Shown here: positions 46,311 through 56,224 of the stretch, piece by piece
How the letters are laid out: every line of letters starts with the position of its first letter
How positions within the stretch are numbered: position 1 is the stretch's first letter
Assembly (NCBI GenBank): GCA_034440575.1
Contig: JAOTOL010000851.1
Span: 83,033 to 147,032, forward strand
Origin: Imbricaverruca yamaguchii
Taxonomy: Eukaryota > Arthropoda > Thecostraca > Neoverrucidae
Direction: 5' to 3'
DNA length: 64,000 nt
Program-made: the position numbers and the translations under genes
Notes under the pieces: generated by a model
Seen by the model: the letters and a program-made list of their open reading frames with translations, nothing else
What the model was told of the DNA's origin: nothing
The model's database searches: none

Positions 46311-46433
46311 GTGCGGCTGAGGGCCAGGCGCCGGCTGGTGAGTCCGTTGTGAGCTGGTCGAGTGCGCCTGTGGCTGCTGCTGGTGCTGCTGCTGCTGCTG
46401 TGCAGGCGGCTGCTGTGCTTCTGTCCGATACAC
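46293..46433 (-). CDS. Lasp: Lasp, Gln/His/Pro linker exon with repeated donor
   Basis: A 141-base exon (47 codons, phase 0 at both ends) between acceptor GACTGTCCAG and donor CTCTGGG|GTGAGT. The product reads VYRTEAQQPPAQQQQQHQQQ, PQAHSTSSQR and THQPAPGPQPHHPPASG. It belongs to the low-complexity linker between nebulin repeats and SH3, which is Gln-rich in arthropod Lasp. Its upstream partner ends in phase 0 at 48253 and the SH3 exon begins in phase 0. The donor is the first of a tandem series: skipping it and using a later copy would lengthen the exon in steps of 13 or 10 codons (GVSGHQPHHPPAS). Exon identity rests on splice sites, phase and position, since the linker itself is poorly conserved. 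Confidence 0.78.
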
Positions 46434-48252
46434 CTGGACAGTCGCCCGCCTGGTCAGACGGCACGTGCAGCAAACCACACCAGGCCCGAGAGCACCGCAA
46501 CACGACACAGGAAAAACGTTAGCATGCTGCTAGTTGGCTGCACTGAACACAGCTGAGGTTTGCTGTTAACTTCGGCGTAGGATGGCTCGGTGATCTCAGA
46601 CTCCAGTTAGGTTTCAGGTGAAAAACAACCTGTCAGCGATGATGAAACGACATGGTCATTAGTGACCAAAATAAAGGTGCAAGCAACTATACGACCAGCC
46701 CAGCCCTTCTCTAATTGGTTTATTGTTCCTTTTTTCACGGAAAATTGCGTCACGTTTCGCAAGATGATGAAACCCCCTAAAACAAACAATGTTTTATGAT
46801 AAAGTGCAAGAAATAATATAAATCAGCATGCCATTTAAAATATGTAATTAATGGAAGAACTGAACCAAATGATGGAGGAGCTCAAGCATCGATGCCAGCT
46901 TAGGACAATTTTATGGGTGCGAGCATTGGAATATGGCCAATAGGCAAAACTATTGCGTTCCTACCAACAGGATCCCACGGTACCTGGTACATAAACAATG
47001 AAAAATGATTGCATTGAACATTGTGGAAGCCAGAGGGATGCAAATCAACACCTTGGGTTCATGTCCCTCAAGTACCTCATCAGTCGCACTACTTTTCATC
47101 CCACCTAACACGGCTCAGGCTACAGAAACAGTGAACAAAGGGCAACTGAACGTACCAGAAAAGCGATAATCGACACAAATACCAATACCATGCGACGAGG
47201 GGAGGAGGGATGATCAGGGCGCATCGACTGCAGTGGCCGTGCAATCCTGAAACGATGCGTACGTTTTCCTCTGTACCGTCGTTAAACTTGTGTAAAAATA
47301 TAGGTACCTTTACCTGTCTGGCTACGATACGACAGGGATCGCGGTCGGGCGCCAATGTAAAACGGCGTGTTGTGCATCCCACACCACAGGCTTTGGATAC
47401 AAAACCTGCTGGAGAGAAAATCCACGGGCGTCGAATGGTAACATCAGACACCCACAATTGTGAGAGATCAATATATGATGGCTGAGTTTGCTCGGCTTGG
47501 GAAAATTTGCATCCAATGAATGATCCAGTTTCACACCTTCTCACGTCTCATCCAGCTCGGTGTCGAACTCCGCCGACCTTCAGCGATGAGGTTCTTTTTG
47601 CTGAACAAAAGTTTGATTCACAAACAAAAATAAGGATAAAATATACTGGCCGAAATCACTTCCATCTGCATAGAGTTGTCTTCCAAAGTAGTATTTTTAT
47701 GTTGGTCCAATTGATACACATGGGATATTGTGAGAACAAAAGCAAGTTGTATTCCGCATTTTTGCTCTTCATCCTTGCTCTCGAGTGGATTTTGTTGATG
47801 CCGACATAATGGAACCAGCTCTCCCATAAATGCGAAGAGTTTGTGAACGTTACTGTCCAATTATTTCATGCGTACCAAGTGTAAAACTTTGTGAGACGTT
47901 CCCTTGTGCATTTTCCATAGATCCTCCCGATACGATATTACCTATTGTAGGGTGCACGGTGTCTGTGCATATCGGAAGTATTTGTAGATAAGGATGCTGG
48001 TGACATCAGACGCCATGCAAGAAAAAGACGTGCTGGGTGTTAACTTGCACCCAAATCGCAGCATTTGAGAACGCTGAGATAGCTGCTCAAACGGTCCAAT
48101 GCCCAGCTTCAGAGCCAAACATAACACAAACATGCCCCAACGAAAAACTGTTATGCGCCAGGAGACACTGGCGCCACCGGCGGCGGAAGAAAGAAACACA
48201 CGCCGCTTCGCCGACCGTTGCCATGGCAACCGGCCAATGTCTCGCGTCTCAC
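46434..48252. other. Lasp intron
   Basis: No exon seen. A family C-like SINE tail (GGGCGCATCGACTGCAGTGG) lies near 47217-47240. Confidence 0.5.
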
Positions 48253-48608
48253 CTGCTGGGAGCGATAGCCGTCAGGCCGGTAGCCGTACTGCTGCTGCTG
48301 GGGCTGCTGCTGCTGCTGCTGGGGCTGCTGCGGCTGCTGCTGATAGCCTCCGTACTGCTGCTGCTGCTGTTGTTGGTGGTGCTGGTACTGCTGCTGGTGG
48401 TGGTACTGCTGCTGGGGCTGCTGCGGCGGCGGCTGGTACGTCTGCTGCGGCGGCTGGTACTGCTGTGACGGCTGCTGCTGCTGGTAGTGCTGCTGCTGCT
48501 GCGGCTTCTGCTGCTGCTGGCCGTAGCGTGGTCCCAGGGAGCCGAACTGCTCGTTCACCGGGTCGTACTCCTGGATGGAGCCCACGCGCTGCGACGGCTG
48601 TGCGTTCA
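48253..48608 (-). CDS. Lasp: Lasp, Gln-rich linker exon
   Basis: A 356-base exon between acceptor CTCCGTTGCAG and donor CAGCAG|GTGAGA. It enters in phase 1 (completing GTG, Val) and leaves in phase 0; both match the neighbouring exons. The product starts NAQPSQRVGSIQEYDPVNEQ and FGSLGPRYG, then about 80 residues of Gln with Pro, Tyr and His, ending GYRPDGYRSQQ. The SIQEYDPxNEQxGS block resembles the linker of arthropod Lasp as I remember it. The plus strand shows a (CTG)n-like pattern from the CAG codons; the plus-strand poly-Leu frame is a shadow. An alternative acceptor (GAACGCACAG) lies 12 bases further in and would keep the frame. Confidence 0.85.
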
Positions 48609-48850
48609 CTGCAACGGAGCGGATCGTCACTGAGGCGCACTGCAGCCATCAACTGGTCACCACTGGGACCACCGCAGCGAAGCAGAGCGTCATCGGGGCT
48701 CACTGTAGCGGAGCAGAGCCTCCGACTGTCACCGCAACGGAGCCTGGGACAGAAGGAGGTCTCTGTGTCACTGTGACGAAGCAGTACACCTCTGCTGTCA
48801 TCAAAGCAGTCTCCAGGTGTCACTGTGTCACAGGAGGAACGTCACTGAGG
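48600..48850. repeat. Degenerate repeats of the Lasp Gln-exon acceptor
   Basis: Plus-strand blocks TCACTGCAACGGAGC (48607), CACCGCAGCGAAGCAGAG (48670), TCACTGTAGCGGAGCAGAG (48700), TCACCGCAACGGAGC (48729) and TCACTGTGACGAAGCAG (48768) are related. The first is the complement of the true acceptor CTCCGTTGCAG|TGA. Spacing is irregular (about 30-60 bases), so this is an old or weak array. Confidence 0.6.
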
Positions 48851-49124
48851 ACAAGTCAGACAGGCGTCTGACGAGAGGGAGAGGGAAGTCTGCAGAGGGA
48901 ACCTGACAGTGCAACAGGGGTCACTTGGTAAATACATTGCTGTATGTCAATTGTTGAGTCGAAATCAGCATACAATACAATTCAACAGATGACAACCAAT
49001 GTGTCGATGTCGATGTTCTCCTCTCGATCATTCATAAAGGACGCGAGACCAGATACAAAAGCGTGAGCATGATTACAAAATGAATCAGCGAGTCAGATAT
49101 AAAAAACATTACTATTGCTCCAGG

Positions 49125-49305
49125 TCTACCTTGGCACAACCGAAAAGTTTGGAACGAACTTTATGCACGATGAAGGCTGATGGCGCCGCCCACACTGTTT
49201 CGCCGGTGGGCCACGACATTTTGGGAAATATCTCGAGTGGTGCGAATGTTGAACCCGGGACCATTAGTACCCAGAGTTCAACAACTTAACCACCCGGCCA
49301 TCCCC
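49125..49305 (-). mobile_element. tRNA-derived SINE, family B
   Basis: On the minus strand: ATGGCCGGGTGGTTAAGTTG (A-box-like), GGTCCCGGGTTCAAC (B-box-like), a Ser/Leu-tRNA-like style. Then comes the body with GCCCACCGGCGAAACAGTG, shared with 5320-5460. It lies in a Lasp intron in sense orientation. Confidence 0.78.
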
Positions 49306-49669
49306 GCCCGATGTACGGACTAACATTTGCTAGAGATCCACAACCAAAGAACAAAATGCGACACTTTCGATTACTCATCTTCAATATTCTCGCTTCCTTG
49401 TGGGGGTTTCAAAGTATCCAGCCTCCTATTGCTCAAACGAATCAGGTTGTGAATTAATTGGCACATACAACAGGAGTAAAATCACGGCCAGCTTACTAAC
49501 CAGGTAGCGCACTGAACACACATCACGTGATAACACCCAATAGTACCGCCAGGCGATCACAACAATATAGTTTGATGTGTGCAGAAATCCACGTTCAGGG
49601 ACACATTACCGCCAAACGCGCCAAGAAGCAGACGGGCTGCAACACCTGGCTTCTTCTCACGCTGGCGCG

Positions 49670-50435
49670 CCAACACGGGGAGCGGCCACACTGGGGAGAG
49701 GCCACAGTAGGGAGCGGCCACACTGGGGAGGGGCCGTACTAGGGAGTGGCCACAATGGGGAGGGGCCACACTGGGAAGCGGCCACACTGGGGAGGGGCCG
49801 TACTAGGGAGCGGTTACACTGGGGAGCTGCCACACTGGGGAACGGCCACACTGGGGAGCGGCCACACTGGGGAGCGGCCACACTGGGGAGCGGCCACACT
49901 GGGGAGCGGCCACACTGGGGAGCGGCCACACTGGGGAGAGGCCACACTGGGGAGAGGCCACACTGGGGAGAGGCCACACTGGGGAGCGGCCACACTGGGA
50001 AGCGGCCACACTGTGGAGCGGCCACACTGGGGAGAGGCCACACTGGGGAGTGGCCATAATGGGGAGGGGCCACACTGGGAAGCGGCCACACTGGGGAGAG
50101 GCCACACTGGGGAGAGGCCACACTGGGGAGAGGCCACACTGGGGAGCGGCCACACTGGGGAGCGGCCACACTGGGGAGAGGCCACACTGGGGAGTGGCCA
50201 CAATGGGGAGGGGCCACAATGGGGAGGGGCCACACTGGGAAGCGGCCACACTGGGGAGGGGCCGCACTAGGGAGCGGTTACACTGGGGAGCTGCCACACT
50301 GGGGAGCGGCCACACTGGGGAGCGGCCACACTGGGAAGCGGCCACACTGGGGAGGGGCCGTACTAGGGAGCGGCTACACTGGGGAGCTGCCACACTGAGG
50401 AGCGACCACGCTGGGGAGCGGCCACACTCGCACTG
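49670..50435. repeat. 16-bp minisatellite (CGGCCACACTGGGGAG)
   Basis: More than 40 copies with units differing mainly in GCGG/GAGG/GGGG. Groups such as GGGGCCGTACTAGGGAGCGG plus TTACACTGGGGAGCTG recur at about 49735, 49795, 50264 and 50355, which gives a higher-order pattern. On the minus strand each unit reads CTCCCCAG|TG, a minimal acceptor-like motif. Long frames on both strands are artefacts of the repeat. Confidence 0.95.
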
Positions 50436-50504
50436 CGCAGACCAACGTGACGCGTAGCGCCGGTCGGTGCTACGAGGAGACCGGGACGTCGGTACACGTG
50501 GGCA

Positions 50505-50930
50505 CCACTCTCATACCGTCTCTGCCATGGTGCTACATGAACACCACTCTCATACCGTCTCTGCCGTGGTGCTACATGAACACCACTCTCATACCGTCTC
50601 TGCCGTGGTGCTACATGAACACCACTCTCATACCGTCTCTGCCGTGGTGCTACATGAACACCACCCTCATACCGTCTCTGCCGTGGTGCTACATGAACAC
50701 CACTCTCATACCGTCTCTGCCGTGGTGCCACATGAACACCATTTGCCCAGTTTCTGCCCTGGTGCTACATGAACACCACTCTCCCACCGTCTGCCATGGT
50801 GCAACATGGATACCACTCTGTCACCATCTCTGCCGTGGTCCTACATTGACACCACTCTCCCACCGTCTCTGCCCTGGTACTATATAGACACCAGTCTCCC
50901 ACCGTCTCTGCCTTGATGCTACATGAACAC
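50505..50930. repeat. 39-bp minisatellite (CTCTCATACCGTCTCTGCCG core)
   Basis: Six regular units to about 50740 (ACCACTCTCATACCGTCTCT, GCCGTGGTGCTACATGAAC), then degenerate ones to about 50930. It is in the same Lasp intron and is non-coding. Confidence 0.93.
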
Positions 50931-51299
50931 CGCTCTCCACTGTTGCTGCATGACACGTCTCCCATTATCTGCCATGATGCTACACACCACTCCCTCCGCT
51001 GGTCCTGATGCTACATGGACACCTCTGGTGCTACGTGACACCAGTCTCCGCAAAATCCCCTCCCGCCTCTTCGCCCTGGTTGGTTGAATGACCACTCGGG
51101 CTTCAGGGCACACCGACCATGATGATGACTTCGCGTCAATGTTTTGCCCTGAAGAGTGGCGCTACACTGCATTAGTCCAAACACCTCTCATCCCTGAAGG
51201 GGGCAGTGCTACAATGCAATAGTGTCCGCATCTCTCAGTCCTTGAAGAGGTTGGCTGGTTAATTGGGCCTTCGGCGCAACTTCTCTATAGTCTTACCCG

Positions 51300-52060
51300 A
51301 ATACCTCACCCCTCTGTACCAGGAGAGGGTGTCACCACACCACACCAGCTTCCCCACTCCCCACCACCCCTCTGTACTAGGAGAGGGTGTCACCACACCA
51401 CACCAGCTTCCCCCACTCTCCACCATCCATATGTACCAGGAGAGGGTGTCACCACACCACACCAGCTTCCCCACTCCCCACCACCCCTCTGTACCAGGAG
51501 AGGGTGTCACCACACCACACCAGCTTCCCCACTCCCCACCACCCCTCTGTACCAGGAGAGGGTGTCACCACACCACACCAGCTTCCCCACTCCCCACCAC
51601 CCCTCTGTACCAGGAGAGGGTGTCACCACACCACACCAGCTTCCCCACTCTCCACCATCCATATGTACCAGGAGAGGGTGTCACCACACCACACCAGCTT
51701 CCCCACTCCCCCACCACCCCTCTGTACCAGGAGAGGGTGTCACCACACCACACCAGCTTCCCCACTCCCCACCACCCCTCTGTACCAGGAGAGGGTGTCA
51801 CCACACCACACCAGCTTCCACACTCCCCACCACCCCTCTGTACCAGGAGAGGGTGTCACCACATCACACCAGCTTCCCCACTCCTCACCACCCCTCTGTA
51901 CCAGGAGAGGGTGTCACCACACCACACCAGTTTCCCCCACTCTCCACATCTCTGTCCCAGGAGAGGGTGTCACCACATCACACCAGCTTCCCCACTCCCC
52001 ACCACCCCTCTGTACCAGAAGAGGGTGTCACCACACCACACCAGCTTCCGCACTACCACC
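51300..52060. repeat. 58-bp minisatellite (CTGTACCAGGAGAGGGTGTC)
   Basis: About 13 units of 58 bases (CTGTACCAGGAGAGGGTGTC, ACCACACCACACCAGCTTCC, CCACTCCCCACCACCCCT). On the minus strand each unit has CCCTCTCCTGGTACAG, an acceptor-like motif with a pyrimidine stretch. The plus-strand frames of about 190-270 codons are repeat artefacts. A family C SINE-like block lies just before it, at about 51080-51125. Confidence 0.95.
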
Positions 52061-52149
52061 AAGCCCTAGTTTCTGAAGGGGGCGGCACTATGCAGTGCAC
52101 TATTCTACCTACTCTCCACCACGCCTCTGTCCTGTGAGAGTATAGCGCT

Positions 52150-52430
52150 GTCACGCCCTCCATCAGGCTACCCTCACCTGCCACCTGCTGCGGCCAGATG
52201 TACAGCTCGGCCGGGACCACAGCTAGAACACAGCCGGACGTCAGAGGTGTGGCCGTGTGTCAGGTCAGGCAGGCTGGGTCAGGACAGGTCAGATCGGGTC
52301 CGGTCACCCCCACCTGCCACCTGCTGCGGCAAGATGCACAGCTCGGCAGAGACCACATCTTAACATGACCGGACGTCAGAGGTGTGACCGTGTGTCAGGT
52401 CAGGCAGATCAGGTCAGAGGGCAGCCATAC
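52150..52430. repeat. Direct duplication of about 135 bp
   Basis: CACCTGCCACCTGCTGCGGC, CGGACGTCAGAGGTGTG and GTGTGTCAGGTCAGGCAG occur twice in the same order (starting near 52173 and 52309). Confidence 0.85.
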
Positions 52431-52769
52431 CACCGATAGGACAGCCGCCAATGAAGGTGCACAGAGCTGGGCCTGCTTGAGCTGACATTGGTCACAACGC
52501 TGCAGGGGCGGCCCGCCGGCGGTGGTTCCCAGGATTGTCGGTGGCTACCAGAATCGGCAACGACTACCCGGGCTACCCGCCACACAGAAGCAGAGCTGGG
52601 CGTGAGTGGAGCACCTAGTGTGTGTGATTAGGGTTTCAGGGCGCATTGGAGCACCTTGCGATTGCAGGTCAGGCAGGATGTGCCGACGTGTGTAGAAAAC
52701 ATACCGTTCCGGGGCACCTTTGTGCTTATGTTGGCAGTACCGTGCCTGCACGGCGGCCGGTGGTCGGCG

Positions 52770-52980
52770 CCCGATGTTACCCGCGCTGGATTTCCAATGT
52801 TGCCTGCGCCGACTGGGATGTCTATATAACGGTGTCCGGGTGTCCGATGCTACCCACGCCGGCTGGGTTGACTATATAACGGTGTCCGGGTGTCAGATGT
52901 TACCCGCGCCGGCTGCGGTGCCCATACAATAATGGTATCGGGATGTCCACGTTACCTGCGCCGTGCTGGGACGTGTATAT
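52770..52980. repeat. 50-bp repeat made of a Lasp splice donor
   Basis: On the minus strand four imperfect units of about 50 bases begin with TATA. The first is the real exon end, TATACACGTCCCAGCACGGC GCAG|GTAACG; the next ones read TATGGGCACCGCAGCCGGCG, TATAGTCAACCCAGCCGGCG and TATAGACATCCCAGTCGGCG, each followed by a GTAAC/GTAGC/GCAAC variant of the donor. The two middle units share ACACCCGGACACCGTTA. Confidence 0.85.
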
Positions 52981-53213
52981 GACGGTGGACGCCTGCTGCG
53001 AGCGGGCAGAGTGTGGTGATGCGCCCGTACCGCCGCCGCCACCGCCGCCGCCGCCGTAGTTGTTATTGCTCACGCGCGCCACGTGCGGGTGCGGAATGGC
53101 GGGGCCGGTGGGACCGGCAGACGTGGCGGACGCGGCGGACGTGGCGGACGCGGCGGATGCGGCAGCCGCCGCTGGCTCCGGCCGCGACTGTGCGCCGGCA
53201 GGAGGCGGCGCAG
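52956..53213 (-). CDS. Lasp: Lasp, Ala/Gly-rich linker exon
   Basis: A 258-base exon from acceptor CTGTGTTTTAG to donor GCGCAG|GTAACG. It enters in phase 1 (G from the nebulin exon plus CT gives Ala) and leaves in phase 1, matching both partners. The product reads APPPAGAQSRPEP, an Ala/Ser/Thr stretch, PAIPHPHVARVSNNNYGGGG, then GASPHSARSQQASTVIYTSQ and HGA. Identity as a Lasp linker rests on strand, order, splice sites and phase, since low-complexity linkers align poorly. An internal GCGCGC|GTGAGC near 53085 is also a good donor in a different phase and could be used alternatively. The true donor is repeated downstream. Confidence 0.78.
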
Positions 53214-54744
53214 CTAAAACACAGACGGACAGGCGCCCGGCCGTGACGACCAGGTTGGCGAAGCGGACGACACGCGAGCGCACACGCAGGCCGAACGTTA
53301 AGACTCACGGGCAAGCCGACACACACACACAGCGTGACCGAACGAAGCGGCGTGCACACAGGTGGTAGGCGCAGGCGGCGAAGTGCCCCCCCACACACAG
53401 CCCATGCGCCATGTGCAGTGCATAAGAGTGAGATGATCAGTGCGTCAGGCCTTCTTGTAATGGCTGTTAAGACCGGCAGCGGCATTGCATCCAGACGGGG
53501 ACACAAACAACAAACGCGACTGATCGATTCTGGTCGGTGCGCCCTGAAGCCCAAATAACACACAAACAACAGCACGGCCAGTCCCATGGATGGCCGTCAC
53601 GAGCCGGACAGGCGGGGTCACACGGCCAGCAGGCGCAGAACAGCCCGGAGGACCACACTGGCGTTCGGACGGGCAAGCGGCGGGAAAATCCGGACAGACG
53701 GGCTCGGGGAACCGGCACAAACCGCACGTCAGCAGCGATCGACCGAAACGAAACCGACGTGCGCAGCAACCGTCGCAGCGGCCGCCGTCGTCGGGCGCCA
53801 CCATCTACACCGAACGGACGCGCGGCGCGCCGCCACCGGCCAGGCGCAGCGGCGGCGGGGTCTCGAGTCCCTGCAGGAGGATGCCGCCGCCACCACGGCG
53901 CATGCCGGAAACCAACCAAGCCACCGGGAGTGCAGCGGACAGCTGGCGCCAGGCGCGTGACGACATGCACCGCCTACCGGCTGAGGTCCGACGCGGCTAC
54001 GAAGCGGCACACGGCCAGACCGGCCGACGCCTGTGCGTTCGGCAGACGAAGCATCACAGAGCGGGCAGGCGGCACTATATTACCGACTCATCAGCGCGCA
54101 CCGCGTCTCTACACCGCGGGCGGTCGCTGGCGACCCGGGCCGCCGCCGCCGCGCGGCGCACACACTGCACGTCACACACACCGACCGGTACTGTAGTTAC
54201 CTCTCTCTCAGCCTCCCCGGCTCGACACAACTAGAACAGAGCAGCGGCTCAGACGGCGGTACGCACGACGCTGCGACTTACACAATCTCTCTCTCTTTCT
54301 CACACACACACACACACACAGCGCCCGGCAGTGGGGGCGAGGTGCGACGGCGCGCCGCAGCCGGCAGCCGCCCTGCTGCAACACTCCAACACTCCCTGTC
54401 CAACAACACGCGGCCCGTCCTCGACACCATCACAGCTCACCAGCTCCGGCGCCACCGACTCGGGGAAACAGGCTGGGCGCGGCAAGGTGGCACGAGTCGG
54501 CAGCGAACCGCGACCGCGGTCCTCTTGTACACCCACACACCGTGAACACCAAGCGCTGTGAAACACAATCCACACGGCGGCGGCGCGGCACGGCACTGTG
54601 CCGTGTGTTGATGTCATGTGCACGGAAAGGCGTGAGCAGACACAGCGGCACGAAGCAGCGCAGCCAGCGAGCGAGGCGCCAGTATCGAGGCGGGAGGGAG
54701 TCGGGTCGAATCAAGTCCAGTCGGGTCGGGTCGGGTCGGGTCCC
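53214..54744. other. Lasp intron, GC-rich, no exon seen
   Basis: GC-rich with long open frames on both strands but no domain or paired splice sites. A (CA)n run lies at 54300-54321. A GGGTC run (about 54722-54742) precedes the stop of the next ORF. Confidence 0.45.
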
Positions 54745-56132
54745 TCAGTCTACCTGTCCCAGCTCGCCATCCCCCTCACTCAAGTCAGAGTCTTCGTCGA
54801 CGAAGCTGAAGAGGATGTGGTTGTTGCGCGTGCCGAAGTTAGGCAGCAGGTAGGCCAGCAATCCCTCGGCGTGCGGGTCGCCGGTCGTGGCGCGCAGCAT
54901 CTCGTCCATGCACGCGCCGCACTGCTGCCGCTCGCCGACCAGCCACGGCAGCTCGTCCCACACCGGCGCCAGCTCGTCCAGCCCGTCGACCGGCAGCGGG
55001 TCCGGCTCGACCTCGGCGGCCTCGCTGCCGGTCGCCTCGTCCTCCTCGAAGAGCAGTTCGCCGATGCCGTGCTTGCCCACGACGCGCTTTAGCAAGCGCT
55101 GCCTCTGGGCGGTGCGCGCCTCGCAGTTGTCGCCATCGCCGGTGGCCGCGAGCTGCTCCTCGCGCCGCGGCAGGTCCGCGTCGTCCAGCAGCGCGTCGCT
55201 GTGGGCGCGCGCGAACTTGCGCCGTGTCGGCGCGTCTGCGGCCGCCGGTGTCGGCGCGGACGAGCGCAGGCCGTTCCTGCGGGGCGCCGATCCCGCCGGC
55301 CGGCCGTCACCGCCGAGCGACAGCTGGTCGGGCAGCGCCAGCCGACCTACCGCGGTGGCGCCGGCCGCCTGCAGCCGCCGGTCGTCTGTGGGCGCTGTCA
55401 GCCGCTCCAGCTGCACGTCGCACTTCAGCTGCCGCAGCCCGTCCCGCTCCAGCCGCCAGCTCTCCAAGCCCACCAGCTCGGCGCCACGACCGCCCGGCCC
55501 CTCCTCGGCGCCGTGCGTCAGCACACCGTTCGGCCGGCGCGGGTCCGCACAGCCGCCCGACTGGCGCCACGTCTCGCGCGCCACCGACTGGCGCTGCGCC
55601 ACGCCGTCTCGGCCCTGGATCAGGTGGCGCCGGCAGTGGCCGTCGGCCGCGGTCGCAGTCTCCTCCGGCCGGTCGCACGTCGTGAGGCGGCGACGCGCCG
55701 GCGTGCGTCGGCTCCGCTTCAGCTGCCGCTGCTGCTCCTGCAGCCGGCGCCAGGTGGCGCTCACGCGCGCCGCGTTGCACCGACTGTTCTTCCACTCGTC
55801 GAGCGACATGTTCTCGAGCCGCTCGGCCACGCGCTCGGTCAGCTCCCCGCCGCAGCACTGGCGCGCCACGCCCAGCGTCCAGCGCTTCAGGCCGTCGTCG
55901 CGCTGCCGCCGCAGCCGCCGCCGGCCCCGCTGGTGGCCACCGCCGCCCGCCCCCGGCCCGGGACTGGCCGCCCGCTCCCCGCCATCCCCCGGGTCCCCGG
56001 CCGCCTCGCTCGCCGCCCGCCGCCTCGCCCGCTCGGCGTGCGCCAGCAGCTCGTCCTGACCGCGCGTCAGGTAGGCGCTAAGCGTGTTAAAGTTGTCCGC
56101 CAGCCGGCTGCCGTGCGAGAAGCGATATCTAC
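54745..56132 (-). CDS. Large GC-rich ORF in frame with the Lasp nebulin exon, unidentified product
   Basis: I do not recognise this sequence. It continues without a stop from the Lasp exon at 56133-56215 for about 462 codons to TGA at 54745. Parts look like real protein: RLADNFNTLSAYLTRGQDEL, LTERVAERLENMSLDEWKN, VWDELPWLVGERQQCGACMD and an acidic end (NHILFSFVDEDSDLSEGDGE). Third positions are almost all G/C, as in FBXO22 and Lasp. It could be an alternative 3' end of Lasp made by retaining the intron (a form without SH3), a separate nested gene whose first exon lies elsewhere, or an internal exon: GGGACAG|GTAGAC at 54754 is a good donor in phase 0, which does not fit the next Lasp exon. Opposite-strand frames of 358-390 codons are compositional shadows with no natural protein features. 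Confidence 0.5.
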
Positions 56133-56215
56133 CTGGGTCGCCGTTGACGCCGGTCAGATGGCGCCGCTGGTCCATCTCGGCCTTCTTCTCCATGTCGCCG
56201 TGGTAGGCCGCGTTG
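56133..56215 (-). CDS. Lasp: Lasp, end of the second nebulin repeat
   Basis: An 83-base exon from acceptor TGTCAACAG to donor CCCAG|GTAGAT. It encodes NAAYHGDMEKKAEMDQRR, then HLTGVNGDP. The block SNxAYHGDLEKKxxMExQR is the end of the second nebulin-like repeat of arthropod Lasp, which binds F-actin. The missing first base of the serine codon would come from the previous exon (phase 2 entry); the exit is phase 1, matching 53213. Upstream exons with the LIM domain and first nebulin repeat are not found before 58.6 kb and probably lie past the right edge, so the gene is partial. Confidence 0.93.
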
Positions 56216-56224
56216 CTGTTGACA

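Noticed and set aside
48037..48468. Plus-strand poly-Leu frame resembling membrane segments
   Set aside because: Antisense of the CAG-rich Lasp exon; the CTG repeats create the Leu runs.
49577..50457. Frames of up to 196 codons across the 16-bp array
   Set aside because: Pure repeat translation (GERPHWGAATLGS type) on both strands, with no start context or flanking exon.
51263..52137. Plus-strand frames of 191-268 codons (VSPHHTSFPTPHHPS repeats)
   Set aside because: 58-bp repeat artefact in all three frames; no splice or domain evidence.
53537..54234. Exon or gene in the GC-rich Lasp intron
   Set aside because: Open frames exist on both strands and in several frames, with no paired splice sites or conserved segment.
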